Shown here in pieces: positions 1-13,400 of a DNA stretch of 64,000 bases. The number at the start of each line of letters is the position of its first letter. Within the stretch, counting starts at the first letter, position 1. Both the position numbers and the translations under genes were made by a program. The DNA comes from Strongylocentrotus purpuratus (taxonomy: Eukaryota; Echinodermata; Echinoidea; Camarodonta; Strongylocentrotidae): contig NW_022145615.1 of NCBI RefSeq assembly GCF_000002235.5, positions 33,797,594 to 33,861,593 of the forward strand, read 5' to 3'. The notes under the pieces are model-generated. The model did not search any database. It was not told where the DNA came from and saw only the letters and a program-made list of their open reading frames with translations.

Positions 1-159
1 TGTGTAAATACCGTATTTTAAAACTACTTTTAGGATAATATTGAAATTAGTTGACTCTATTATCTTAGATGTTGACTCAGTGCAATGTGTAAATTAAAAT
101 CAGGTTTAATATTAACTTTTAATCATGCAATACATATTTGACAGCCATCAGCATCATTT

Positions 160-193
<34 letters not shown>

Positions 194-1303
194 ACTCTTT
201 TCCTCTTTTCCTCTTTCTTACCCTTCTCTCCTCTCTCTTACACTTCTCCTTTTCTGTCTAGACCTTGTTTCAACAGTTTTTTTGTATTTGTATTAGTTAA
301 TTGGTAAGTGATACTTGTGTATTAAGATTAGACGTTTATTAATATAAGTGTGGTATTAATGAAGGAAACATGACATGGCTCAAAATCTAGGTCTGGACCC
401 CAAAATTTCAGAATTTCTACCTACATGTAAGGCTCAATACATACACTAAAAAATTTAGTCCGGACCTTTAACAAGAAAAAAAAAAGGTCCCTGAATGTGG
501 TTTTAATTATATGAAAAGAATGTGGTTTTAATTGAATGAATACTTTGTACACAAGGCCACCTATGGCCTTTATGAGATCCACGTTCATGTACGTGTTAAT
601 TGGGTCAATAAATTTTCAATGGAGCAAATCTGTGACTAATTTAATTAATGATTCATGAAATTAGGTTTGTTGTAAACAGTAAACAAGTCACCATAGGAAT
701 ATAGATGTCTGTCTGGCACAACATCTGATGCTAAGCTTACTGTCATACTATATATTTTATCAATATTACACTGTATAAACCATGAATCTGTACAGTAATA
801 CACATGATGGATTTGTTGGTTCATGATAACGCGGACAATCTTAATGTAATGCCATTATGTAGGGATTTGTATTTTATCTATAAGTGCAATGAAATACAAA
901 TTAGTAGGGATGTAGAAATCATAGGAATTTATTTGAAAGGAAGCCGGATCATCTTATGTAAATCAGTTATTCATATGAAATTATATATTCCCTGTAGTGT
1001 ATTTTCATGTCTTGAATCTTATTAATTTCATAACCATCCTTCATGTGTGTATTAAAAGCAAAGTTATATGGTAGAAATATAAGGTAGCTTTAATAGCAAA
1101 ATGTATTGGCACGACAAGATGTGTCCCTAATGCAGAAGGTGTAATACATATAGTTGGTCGTTTTTAGTCTATTCAACATTATCATGGCATTTCTGCCATT
1201 ACACTTGTCAGCTTACAAGGCACATTCCTCACTTGAATAACTTTTTATTCGTTTAAAATAAATATCCCAAACTAACTAAAATGTTTTTAACTTTGCTGTC
1301 TAG
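1..1303 (+). other. Intron upstream of the P-loop exon
   Basis: Non-coding and AT-rich. It holds a (CT)n run at 162-189. No exon for the residues before the P-loop (the N-terminal motor) was recognised, so the previous exon is left of the window. Confidence 0.8.
162..190. repeat. (CT)n microsatellite
   Basis: About 14 CT dinucleotides followed by a wider pyrimidine stretch to about 260. Confidence 0.95.
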
Positions 1304-1481
1304 TGGAGAGAGTGGAGCTGGAAAGACCGTCGCAGCCAAGTATATCATGGCGTACATCGCCAAGGTTTCCGGGGGAGGAGCTACTGTTCAGCACGTCAAA
1401 GAAGTCATTATCCAATCAAATCCGCTCTTAGAAGCCTTCGGTAACGCCAAGACAGTGAGGAACAACAACTCGAGTAGATTT
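1304..1481 (+). CDS. MYO1E: Exon 1 in window: P-loop and switch I
   Basis: Encodes residues 1-60 of the visible protein. The exon starts after a ...CTGTCTAG acceptor with the last base of a split Ser codon, so another coding exon must lie upstream. GESGAGKT (Walker A) binds ATP phosphates. NNNSSRF near the end is switch I. It ends in phase 0 at a GTGAGT donor. The ATG at 1281 is intronic and not the start. Confidence 0.96.
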
Positions 1482-4400
1482 GTGAGTATTGACTTTTTCT
1501 TTAACAACATGGCCTCAAATTGAAAAATTCTGTAATTGTATGTACATGTCAAACCTGCTTTAGTGACCACCTGTCTACAAAGACCACATTTTTTGTTTCC
1601 CTTGAAAATGGTGTCTCATTGAAATATGTACTTAGGAACCTGGACATAAAGACCACCTGCCTATGAAGACCACTTTTCTTGTCTCGCTTGGGTTGTCTTT
1701 ATAGACAGGTTTCACTCTACATGTAAGGAATTTATTATTAGCTAAGATGTTAGCTGTTCAGAAACAAAAATTCATTTCATTTATGTGAAAGTATGAGAGT
1801 AAATGTCAATATGGCTCTTAGCGATGATTTATTTCTTTTGAAGTGTCCCTTGCAACATTATCTCTTCTTGATCTGTACTATTCCATGAAAGAGAAACAGT
1901 TTTTTAATAGCCATTGTCATGAGTGTTTTGAATCTTATTTTCATGATCCTATGTACATGTACATTGTACATGCATTGTGTTGAAAAAATTGCTTTAAAAA
2001 AATTAGTCCCTTAAATCAGAAAATCCTCTCCTTCCCCCAAAGAAATGAGCCTTATTCCTCACTTCTGTCATTATTATGTGATACGTCATTAACATACATT
2101 TTCTAGATTAATTGTATATATCCTAGACTCTTCGTCTGTGATTCCCTGACTCTATAATTATAGAAAAATGCATAGTATCCATTATATACCTCACTTAAGT
2201 AATCCAGCAATCTGATTGGTCGAAATTGCATTCATAAACTTTAACTGTTCCCGAAAATTCCCGGTAACCATGATTAAAAAACAGTTCAAAATCCCAATAA
2301 CCATGGTTATTGGGAAAATAGGTCAGTCTCCATGGTTACCCCATAGGTTTACATGTTAAAAAATGGTCTGAGCGATCGAGGATACCGTACGTGTGCGAAT
2401 AATTGGTCGGTAATTTCAATACAATTGAATCTCGATCGATCTTACCGACAATTTTATCTTGCGTGGTTGACATGAAGACGAAAATAAACTTCCAAAAACA
2501 AAAAAAACAACATCTGCCGATAGATCTTGATCTAAGTTCGTGCCAATATACATTGCAAAAGTAAAAGAAGGGCCCGTTTAATGGAGCAGCGGCGAAGCAT
2601 CGACCACGCGAAGCCGTTTTCAATTCATTTTAATGTATATATTAAAGAAAACTACTGTATAAGGTGACAGAGCGCGCTGGCCGAGCGGATTAAGGCGCTG
2701 GTTGTAGTTACATCACCTTTTGTACGCAAGAGATCGAATCCCATCTTCGACAAAGTTTTTTTTTCTTTTTTTCTTTTTTTCTTTTTTTTTGGCATATAAA
2801 AGTATTAATGACTGCTTTAATATTCGAGAAATAGTTGTTTTTATACGCTCAAGGGAAGGTTAGAATTGTGCTATTACCCGAGGCGTGCCGAGGGGAATAG
2901 CCCAATTGTAATCTCAAAGCAGTCATTAATACTATAATGAAACCAAATTGACATCTATTGATAGCATTAAAAAGATGATCAGACCTATACGTGTCAACAT
3001 ATAATATACTTGTACATTATTTATAGCACTTCACATAATTATAGCTGTGAAGAGGGTGTAAAAAGATAATGATACAATAAAAACTGTTCGTTCGTGTCTC
3101 CTTAGATCAAGATTAATGTATCTTGATCTTCGGAGTAGTTGCTACAACCGGCCGTGTCAGACACGTTGCCCCGGGGTGCGAAATAGGACTCTTGTAGCGT
3201 GCCCCCACTTAACACAATTATACAATAACAATTATTATATACCTCACTTAAGAAATCCAGCCATCTGATTGGTCGAATTGCATTCATAAACTTCAACTGT
3301 TCCTGTAAAATTCCCGGTAACCATGCATAAAACATTTAATATTTTTAATAACCATGGTTATTAAAAAAATAGGTCAGCCTCCATGGTTACCCCATAGGTT
3401 TACATGTTAAAAAATGGTTTGAGCGATCGAGGATACCGTATGTGTGCGAAGGATTGGTCGGTAATTTCAATACAATTGAATCTCGATCGATCTTACCGAC
3501 AATTTTATCTTGCATTGTTGACATGAAGACGAAAATAAACTTCCAAAAACAAAAAAACAACATCTGCCGATAGATCTTGATCTAAGTTCGTGCCAATATG
3601 CATTGCAAAAGTAAAAGAAGGGTGCTTTTGCGAAGCATTCATCACGCCGAAGCCGGTTTCAATCCATTTTAATGTATATATTGTACAAAACTGCCAAGCA
3701 TGTGAATAGCGCGCGATGGCCGAGTGGTGTAAGGCGTTGGTGTAAGATTCATCACTCATTGTACGCAAGGGTTCGACTCTCACCTTCGACAAAAAAAAAA
3801 AATGTTTTTTATTTTTTATTTTTTAGTCTATTTTTTTTCGGCATATAAAAGTATTAATGACTGCTTTAATATTCGAGAAATAGTTGTTTTCATACGCTCT
3901 CGGGAAGGTTACAATTGGGCTATTCCCCTCGGCAAGCCTCGGGGAATAGCACGATTCTAACCTTCCCTTGAGCGTAATAAAACAACTATTTCTCTCAAAG
4001 CAGTCATTAATACTATAACATTACATTTAATTAAAAGAATGAAGCGATTAATTTTACACTCATGCTACAGGGAAAATATATATTATAGATTATATATATT
4101 ATGAATCAATTGATTTGGTCGATCCAGGTTGACGGCACAAACACACTAGACAGAGATCCTAATACTTACAGAGCTTGGTCTTGTTGCTCTGTTCGCCAGC
4201 AGTTTAAGGATATGGAATCCCGCAGCACATTACTCACAAGAGTTCTAACAAGCCAAAGTTATACAGAAAAAATAACATGAATGGTGATAAAAAGAGACAA
4301 TAAATATATTCTCTGGCTGGCAACTTTCAAATTCCTGGGGCCTAAAGGGTACCAATCACCTATAAAATATGATTTGTGGACAGCTATAGAATGTATAAAA

Positions 4401-7400
4401 ATCAACCTCAAAAAAGCTTTATTGGTTTTCTATGGAATAATGGATAAGGAGTATGACAAAAAATGGCGTACACAAAACCAAATTCTGACTTGGGTTCTGC
4501 GATGGATGTTCTGCGTTGAGTAGTCTTCTCACTTGTCGCTTTTATGTTTAAGAGAGAATGTAGTTATTTACACTTGCAAAGTTTCTTTACAGAAGTAATT
4601 TTTGAAGCTCATCCAGTCAAACCTGTCTATAGTGACTGCCCAAGGGAAACACAAAAATTAGTCTTTGTAGACAGGTTCCTTTAGTACGTGTTTCAATGAG
4701 AAACCATTTCCAAGGGGAACAAAAAATGTTCTCATTATCTCATGTACTCTTTCTTTCTATCCAGGGGAAGTATGTAGAGATCCAGTTCACCAGAGCAGGA
4801 GCACCTGATGGAGGGAAGATAACAAACTTCCTGCTGGAGAAGTCCAGAGTGGTCAGTCAAAACACTGATGAAAGGAACTTTCATATCTTCTATCAGCTCC
4901 TGTGTGGGGCCAACCATCAACAAAAAGGTGAGATTACGGGTGCTCCAACATTTGCTCAGGTAACAATTTCTCTGGGATTTATTCATCAAAGATATTCTAA
5001 GGTTTATTATCATGGGGGGGGGGGGGGGCAAGTTTGCTGCATTAAAACGCTTGTGAACTGAAGTTATAGACCGGGTTTCTCTTATTTTCAAAAAATTCCA
5101 AACAAACTTGCTTCATAGACTTGTTCTCCTTGAAGCATGACTATATTATACTTTTTGTATGTATTAATAGCATATATGCTCTGCTAAGAAATGATATAAC
5201 ATTGGTATAACTTTACCATTTATCCTTTGAAAAAGCAACATTGCATAGTAATTTCACTTTCAGCGAAAGTCGTTAAATGAAAAATTATATGCATGATGGT
5301 TAGTTTCTACTGATTGCGATGTATCACTTACTCTTGCTCTTGCTCTTGAAACAAGCCCCACCCCATTGCATAAATATTGATTTCCTAAGAAGTCTCATAT
5401 CCATAAATGCAAGATCTAAAATACATGTATATATGTGTAATATGTAAGAAAAGAGATAGCAGTAGCAGTAAGTTCATAGTTTCTATTGCTTTCTTGTGCT
5501 TAAATGAAAACTAATTTCACTTTACTTTTATGCCAGCCCATTGCACAAACATTCTTTACCATTGAAGCTGCATTTTGTTTAAATAAATAAAATGATTAGT
5601 TATGCATTTTCTTCTTTTACGGTTTAATTGAAAGATTAAATGAAACACTGTATATAAAAATGCATATATATACATGTCTGATTTAGCACAATAAATATGT
5701 GATGAACGTAAGGATGATGTGATGCAATGTATTCTTTCATATCAGTTTGTGAGAAAATTTGTTTATTTGTTTATTTTATTCATTACCTAAGCAGGCTTTT
5801 CATATTCAGAGTTGTTATGAGTCAGCTGTCCGGTAACACATTATCTATATACAACGAAACTTTGCACTTCCATCTACTGTACGTTCAGTTTTGGGTGAAA
5901 ATATATGATGCGCGTAGATTAAGGAAATAAATTTGTCTTTGTTGAAAGGAAAGTGAAATTAATTTACATTTTTTTCCTTTTATGTTTGTAATATGAGGCA
6001 TTCTTGTGGTCAAAGCAATTGGATGAGAATGGAAAGTGGTTCACTTTCAGTTCAAATTCAGTTTCTTTTTCTTCTAAAGTCGTGCAAAATACACTTGAAT
6101 CATTTGCAATGGCTTTTACATGTAGCTTTGTAAATCATGTTGCCCTTGTTCTTCCTCTTTTTCCCTTTCGCTTAAAAAAAAAAAAAAAAAGAATCTTCAT
6201 GATGAACGATTTTTTTTCTCCATTCAGCCATTTTTCCTTCTGCCGTGTGATAATTGTCAGTTATTTCTCTTTGGCTGATTTAGTATTTTCCCAAATTTTT
6301 CATGTTATTTTGTGTCATTTTTGACATCTTAAGTCCCTTTTTTTTCTTCTATATATATACAAAGTAGCATACGTGTGCACAATAATTGTAGGTATTATTG
6401 AAGTTATTGTCTGTGAATTTGTTTTTTAAATGGTTCAGTTTTACATGTACAGCGTATAATATACAAGAGATCTTTTTGATATCAGAGTGTCTGTATGCTA
6501 ACAAAGTGTAATCGTACTTGTATCATCACTACCAAATGGTTTTTCCATTACATGTATCTCCTCTCTGTTTCTTTGAACAGTGACCTTTTTTGCAATTTAA
6601 TACACTGATGGACATTATGTATGTTTAAAATATGATATCAATAAATCAAATCACATCAAATCAAATCAAACATACCTGTACATTGCTGTTATTTACATTA
6701 TTAACAAATGGTCATACTGAAGTTTACTGAACTTCTTATAGAAGTAGACCTTGCTGTACTATTCCAAATCAAACACTTTTTACTCATTTCACTATCTCTT
6801 TTCTCTGAATTTATTTATTTTCTTCTGTTTTCCTTTTGAAAAATTTAATGAAAGTGCTGTTTTCTTCTTATTTTTGTTAGAGAATCTTGGTCTGACAACA
6901 CCAGACTACTACTTCTACCTGAACCAGAGTGGATCATACAAAGTGGATGGGTTAGACGATGTCAAAGAATACAAGGATACTCTGGTATGTATTTACAACA
7001 CTTGATTATGATGATGTATGATGATGATTGACTCAATGTCAATGATTTGAGTGAATCATATTATACGTCCTAAATATTTACAAGGTGAATGGCTTACTTG
7101 ATACTTGATGAGGTCATCCCTGAAGCAGCTTTTCCAAGCTATACATTGTGTTTGTACATGAGTGCAATAACATGCTGGAATATTGGAGTGAGATTGACAC
7201 GTTTTTATCTATTTACATGTTTTATTTGAAGCTATCTTATGGTTGCAAGAGTTTTTCATTCAAGTTTGTTAAACATCATTGAAGGATATATTTGTAATAT
7301 CATAAAAGATTGCCCATAACAGATCTGCCAACCAGTACGATTTTTAGAAATAAATACGATCCTCAATTTCCTCAATAAAATGTCCATTCTGAACTGTAAA

Positions 7401-10400
7401 GTTTCCTACAAGCATCTCACATCGGCAATTTGGGGATGTTCATTGGTTCATTGAAAACACCAGTCATGACGAAATCATGCATATTCAACCAATGATCCAT
7501 AAAAAAATTAATCCGCATATCAGTCCATGTTTAAGAAAAATAATACAGTTTTTGTCAGTAAAATACAACTTTGGAAATTAAAGAATACAGTTTTTGAACT
7601 CCAGAGATCGGCAGGTCTGCCATATTAGTTGAAGGAGAAGACAAATGTTAGGAATATGGCACTGTTATGGAGAGCTGTAACTTGTGCTTCAGCTGTTTTG
7701 CAAGAACAATTAGTCATCTTCTTAATTTAAACAGTACATGTCCACTCACCTTCCCCTTCAGTCCTTGAAAGACGCACATAGTACTTGTCATTTTATATCC
7801 TGGATACAAACTTAAGTGATACTAATGATGGTGAAGAGTGGATGAATAATGATGATATCATTTGGCATTGTATGTGGTATGAGACTGAATTGTCATTGAC
7901 TTTATAACCACACAGTCTCATATTCTTTCCATCGTTGGTCACTATTTAACAGGAAAAAACTTTTAAAAAAATTTCGGGGGCTACTTTTCAAGCTTGCTTG
8001 CATGAAAATAACTCTTTAATTTGTTTTGCATTGAACTCTATGCAAATTTTTTTGGGCTCTTTTATGACTTTCGGGGGCTTTTTTTGGCATTTCAGGGGCT
8101 AATTTGCCCCGAACCTTGTGTATTTTCAGACTATTCACTAAGTATGTATGCCTTGTTTTAGATGAAGAGATGAGTCCAGGTGTGAATTTGAAGAGGGAAC
8201 AACAACTCTCTACATTGTGCAATACTCACATGTACATAAGTGAAATTATGTGTCTCATGATGTGCAAAAGAAACTGCATTTAGTATACATGTTCCTTTGA
8301 TAAGTTTGATACAGCAATAAATTTAGAATTTGAAGAGGGACAACAACTCTCTACATTGTGCAATACCCAGTATACATGAACATAGGTGAAATTATGTGTC
8401 TCACATGTATGTGCAAAAGAAACTGCATAGCATATACCTACATGTATGTGTACAAGTATGTATGCCAGAACAAACATTATTATTTGTTCAATCCTGGTTT
8501 GGCATGGTTAGGGATATCTATTTTTCCTCAAAGTACTGCGAAACCTGATATTACATGTACAACCACATGGATAGGACCCAGTTGTATTACATGCACCTCC
8601 CATATTTGAGATTACCCCTTGAGTGTTGGCATGTGTATGTCAGTGTATTGTGGTGATAAGCTAAACACAATTGGAAAATTTAATCCTTTGATCTTTGATT
8701 TTTGGCAGTGAGTTTAAAAGTTCCCTTTGATATTTGAGTATAGATGTATGCTTATGTTGGTATTCCTGATTTGCCTATGAATCATGCTGTTTCAGATAAA
8801 AATAGTGACAAACTAGTGACATAAATGGGCGGGGGTCAAGGTCAAGAGGCAGTTCATAATTTCATATATTTTTTCTAATAACAATTATAGTAAAAATAAC
8901 AAAACTTTCTTGAAATTATTGAAAGATTAATTTTCCTGAACATTTAATAAGTTTAACTATTGCAACGTAGTAGTTTATAGAATTTTATTATGAAGTTTAA
9001 CATGAACTATTTGGTTTCTGTCAGATTGATGATATCAGTCTACAGGAAAATCTTTCAGGTCTCCGACTAAATGCTTAAATCTCTCCGAAAGGTAGACGGT
9101 AGTTGGTTCCCAAGTGCAGGAGGTTACAATTCGCAAACACCAGACTTGGTGAAAATACCATGAATGGGTGTATAAGTCTTGCACACAGTACACATGTAGT
9201 CCCATCAAGAAATGCCCTGTAGTCTCTCAGAGAGTATTTGGGTAAGGGAGGCTAATCCTGGTGATTGACCACACCTGTTATTGTGTATAAACACCCAAAT
9301 GGTGTTAAATTCCCCATGGAAGCCCATAACTATGTGTCTTCAAACCTACATTGTTTACATCAGTCCAAATTAAAAGGTTTGTATTTGTATTTTTGTTCTT
9401 CTTCAGAATGCCATGTCTGTGATTGGAATATCCGAAGATGATCAAGAGAATGTTCTCTCCTGCGTGGCTGGCATACTCCATCTTGGAAACATTGTGTTTG
9501 TAGAAAAGGACAACTATGCTGTCATACATGATGATGAGTGTAAGTAGAGTATTGAGATATCAAACAAATCCAAAGTATAATCAAATAAAGAGAAAATTAT
9601 TAGTGAAAATATGCACCATGAAATACAGAAATCATTAGATCGATGTTGGGTAATATTCCATGGATACATTTGCGAGTGATTTTCTTGAGATATGAACTTT
9701 GACCTTAAGGGGCAGAGCCTAATCTTGTTTGTCCAATACATGTAATAATAAATAAATAGTAATAATAATAGCCTAATAGTCCACTCCAAATTTGATTAAA
9801 CCGAAACGGAAATTCTTTTTTGTACATCAAGATATAAACAATATGGTCAGTGCTATTGCTATTTGATTGTTAAACACTCGAAATGGTCTGTTCTAATACA
9901 TGAACATTCTCCTTCTAGGTGCAATTAGGGTTCATTTTATCCTTATTGTAACTACAGTCAAACCTGTCTACAGCGACCGCCCAAGGGAAACAAAAATATG
10001 CTTGTTGTAGACAGGTGGTCTTTGTAGACATGTGGTCTTTGTAGACTTGTGGTCTCTAAAGCAGGTTTGACTGTATTTTCATCTTTCTTTGTAAACAGTT
10101 CTTGATTTCCCGTCCTACCTGCTTGGGCTGGACAAGGAAGCGCTACGTAAGAAGCTGATCAGCCGTCGTATGGACAGTAAATGGGGCGGGAAGGCGGAGC
10201 ATATAGAGGTCACACTTAACACAGAGCAAGCAGCTCATACCAGAGATGCTCTAGCTAAGGCTGTCCATTCAAGACTATTTGACTTCCTCGTTAGTGTGAG
10301 TATGACCTTTGAACTCTGGTCATGTTTAGGAAAAAAGGGAGTTCCTTTCGTTATTGTATCTTTGCCTTGAAGTAGGACTAGTTATTATTACTACAATGAA

Positions 10401-13400
10401 CTGAAGCAAACATTCTGAATTGTTTTGCTCAATGGAATGACAGGTTAAATCTTCAAAAATGCTGTTATAATTTAAAAATAATGGTTCATTTCATTGACTC
10501 TGTGCAAGAACAAATTTAATTTACAATGTTTTATGATATGATATGCAAATTATGATTTGAATTTTATTAATACATTCCTCTAACCACACACCGTAGCAAT
10601 GTACCGGTGTATTCAGACTTATGGATATTTCTTTCCTGAACCTCTGTTGATCATGAACTATTTATATCGCTAATTATTCAAGGTAGCATTACATACTTGA
10701 ATTGTTCCTATGTCAGGCAGGAATCAAGGAATATTTTGAGTCGTCAAGAGCACCTTTATGAAAGAAACACATGTTTGAAGACATTTGGAAACAACTTTAT
10801 AGATATTTAGAAAAAAAACTAGTTTAGAAGCTGGCAAAGCTTATGGAGTGTAGAACTAATAAAGTCCATGGGGAAAACGTATGAATCCAAGTGCTTGTAT
10901 GCATGACCTTGACCTTGACCTTGTACTAGTATTGTTCCATGTAGGTTTCCATGGTGACTGATTATTGACTCATTTTCTTACTCCTTCATTACCCTTTCAA
11001 TCTCAGTCCATCAATGGTGCCATGCAGAAGCAGAAGGTAGAGATCACAATAGGAGTTCTGGATATCTATGGCTTTGAGATCTTTCAACAGAATGGCTTTG
11101 AACAGTTCTGCATTAACTTTGTGAACGAGAAGCTTCAGCAGATCTTTATAGAACTCACACTCAAAGCTGAGCAGGTGAGTGAAACATCATCACAGATTGA
11201 TTTTTTTCTTCTCTAAAATCAACAAAAGGGCATTTTTTAATACCCTACAATGTATTAATGCGCACATGCTCAAATTATGTTCATAAAATGTGTTGTAGAG
11301 GTGTCGTGGTCAAGTGGATATGTCACAGGACTGTGGATCACAAGGTCGGCGGTTCGAGTCCCGCCACATCACTAATGTCCTTTAGCAAGACATTAATCTA
11401 CATTTGCCACACTCGACCAAGGTGACGGAAGGGTATCTGGTAGGATTATTCCTTGAAATGCACTGTGCGCTGAAAATAGCCGCCGGAGCTAAAGCTAGGT
11501 AATAATTTCCAAAGCTCTTTGGAAGTGCACAGGAACATTATATCGTCCCTATTTTCACGAAGTGACGATAGTGAATGAAAATCGCATACAATTTACGTGC
11601 GGATTTTCCTCACTACCGACATTTTGTGAAAACAGGAACATAATATATAATGTGATATGCCCTATACAAGAACTGAATGTTATTATTATTGTAAGAGTTA
11701 AAATTAGACTCATTTCATATTTGTATTGGTTACAGTTACTATTTGTTTCTCTAGTCTCTTCTCTCTATCAGAGATGCCAACTAGTACGGATTTCCCGTAA
11801 TTTCTACGGGAAATCGGCCGATTACGGGCGGTACGATTTTCATACCATAAATTCCGGATTTTGCCGATTTTGCCGATTTTCAAAATTAGCACTTTAAGGT
11901 TTAGCACGTTTAAGGTTTAGCACGTAGTTTTGACTATTGCAGCGCAGCCATCCTTGAATCCATGCATAGAAATCCCACAGGGCTTCCGATCGGACAATTT
12001 GTTATCTAGCACACCCCTTTCAGTGCATACATGTGCATACAACATGTGCTTCGCGAGCGGGGGCCGGGTGAAATACCTCTCTTGGCCGCGCCGCTACCGC
12101 CCGCCCAGCGCCAGGCCTCGCTACGCTAGCGCCGTGTACACTGTCGGATTTCTCACAGGCTGTCACAGCGTTCGTCGATTTTCGTCGACAATCTGAACTC
12201 ATGTTGGTTGGATTTAGATATCAATCATCATGTCTTCCACAACTAAGAAGCGTGGCAAGAAGTTACAGACTTTTAAAGAAGAATACAGTAAGAAATGGAA
12301 ATGCATCGTGTAACACCAACTAATGAACAGGTATGTTACTTTTATTTAACTTGTGCTATCGCGCTTGCCTGCGGGAGCTGCGCTTGCCAGCGTGCAGAAA
12401 AATTTGCGTCGCGCAGAAAATTACGGATTTTGTCTCCAAATTACGGATTTTTAGCCTTATGATTACGGATTTGTGCTCTGAAAGGTTGGCATCCCTGCTC
12501 TATACATATTCATTTCACATCATGTGCTTACACTTACATATTAATTTATTCAATTACTCAACCCTATTCCTTCCTCCATTCATCTCCTCTACATACCAAG
12601 TCTTGTATGTTCCTTTGTTCTCTTCTCATCTTTATTTATGAATCTTGTGTGAATGCTTTAAGTATTTCCACTTCTTACTTATCATTGGTTCTCTTCTCCT
12701 TTTCCTTTTGAATATTCAGTCTTACTCCCAAATCCTATTTTGCTATTGGTTTATGATGTATTTCATTTGGGTATACTTTGCTTAAAAATGTAGAGCATGT
12801 GGCTGCATAGGAGGCTATAATAAAACACATGCAGACCGGCACTGGACATGGTCTGAGATGGTTGGGTTGATTTAGGGCTCTGCTACTTTTATGTTGGAGA
12901 TTTAGGAGAGAGGATTTAAGTGAGTTTGGCGCGGATCCACGGGCCCAATTCTACCGGCCCGGCTATGGCAAGCTCATTGTGTAAAAACTAGATAAACTCA
13001 GTTTATCAGAAAAACTGTGTTTATCAATGATAAACTCAGTTTATCAACTGATAAACTGAGTTTATCAACTGATAAACTCTGTTTATCTGATAAACTCTGT
13101 TTATCTGATAAACTCTGTTTATCTGTTGATAAACTGAGTTTATCATTGATACACAGAGTTTTTCTTGATAAATTGAGTTTATCAACTGATAAACTGATTT
13201 TTTCTGATAAACTGTGTTTATCTGTTGATAAACTGAATTTATCTGAGAAAAACAGAGTTTATCTGAGAAAAACAGAGTTTATCTAGTTTTTACACAAAGG
13301 GCTTGCCATAGCCGGGCCGGAAGAATTGAGCCCGTGGATCCGCGCCTGAGTTTGGCAGTGGTTTGTGGATGATAGGTGGTTTTGATTTATATTGGTGAGA

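Noticed and set aside
2672-2752. Functional tRNA gene (also 3711-3790)
   Set aside because: Box A and B are recognisable but there is no paired acceptor stem, and the block recurs inside a larger repeat.
8016-8222. Reverse-strand small open frame
   Set aside because: Covers part of a tandem duplication and shows no known motif.
13017-13286. 89-residue open frame of repeated [10 protein letters not shown]
   Set aside because: It is read-through of the GATAAACT palindrome array in a foldback element.
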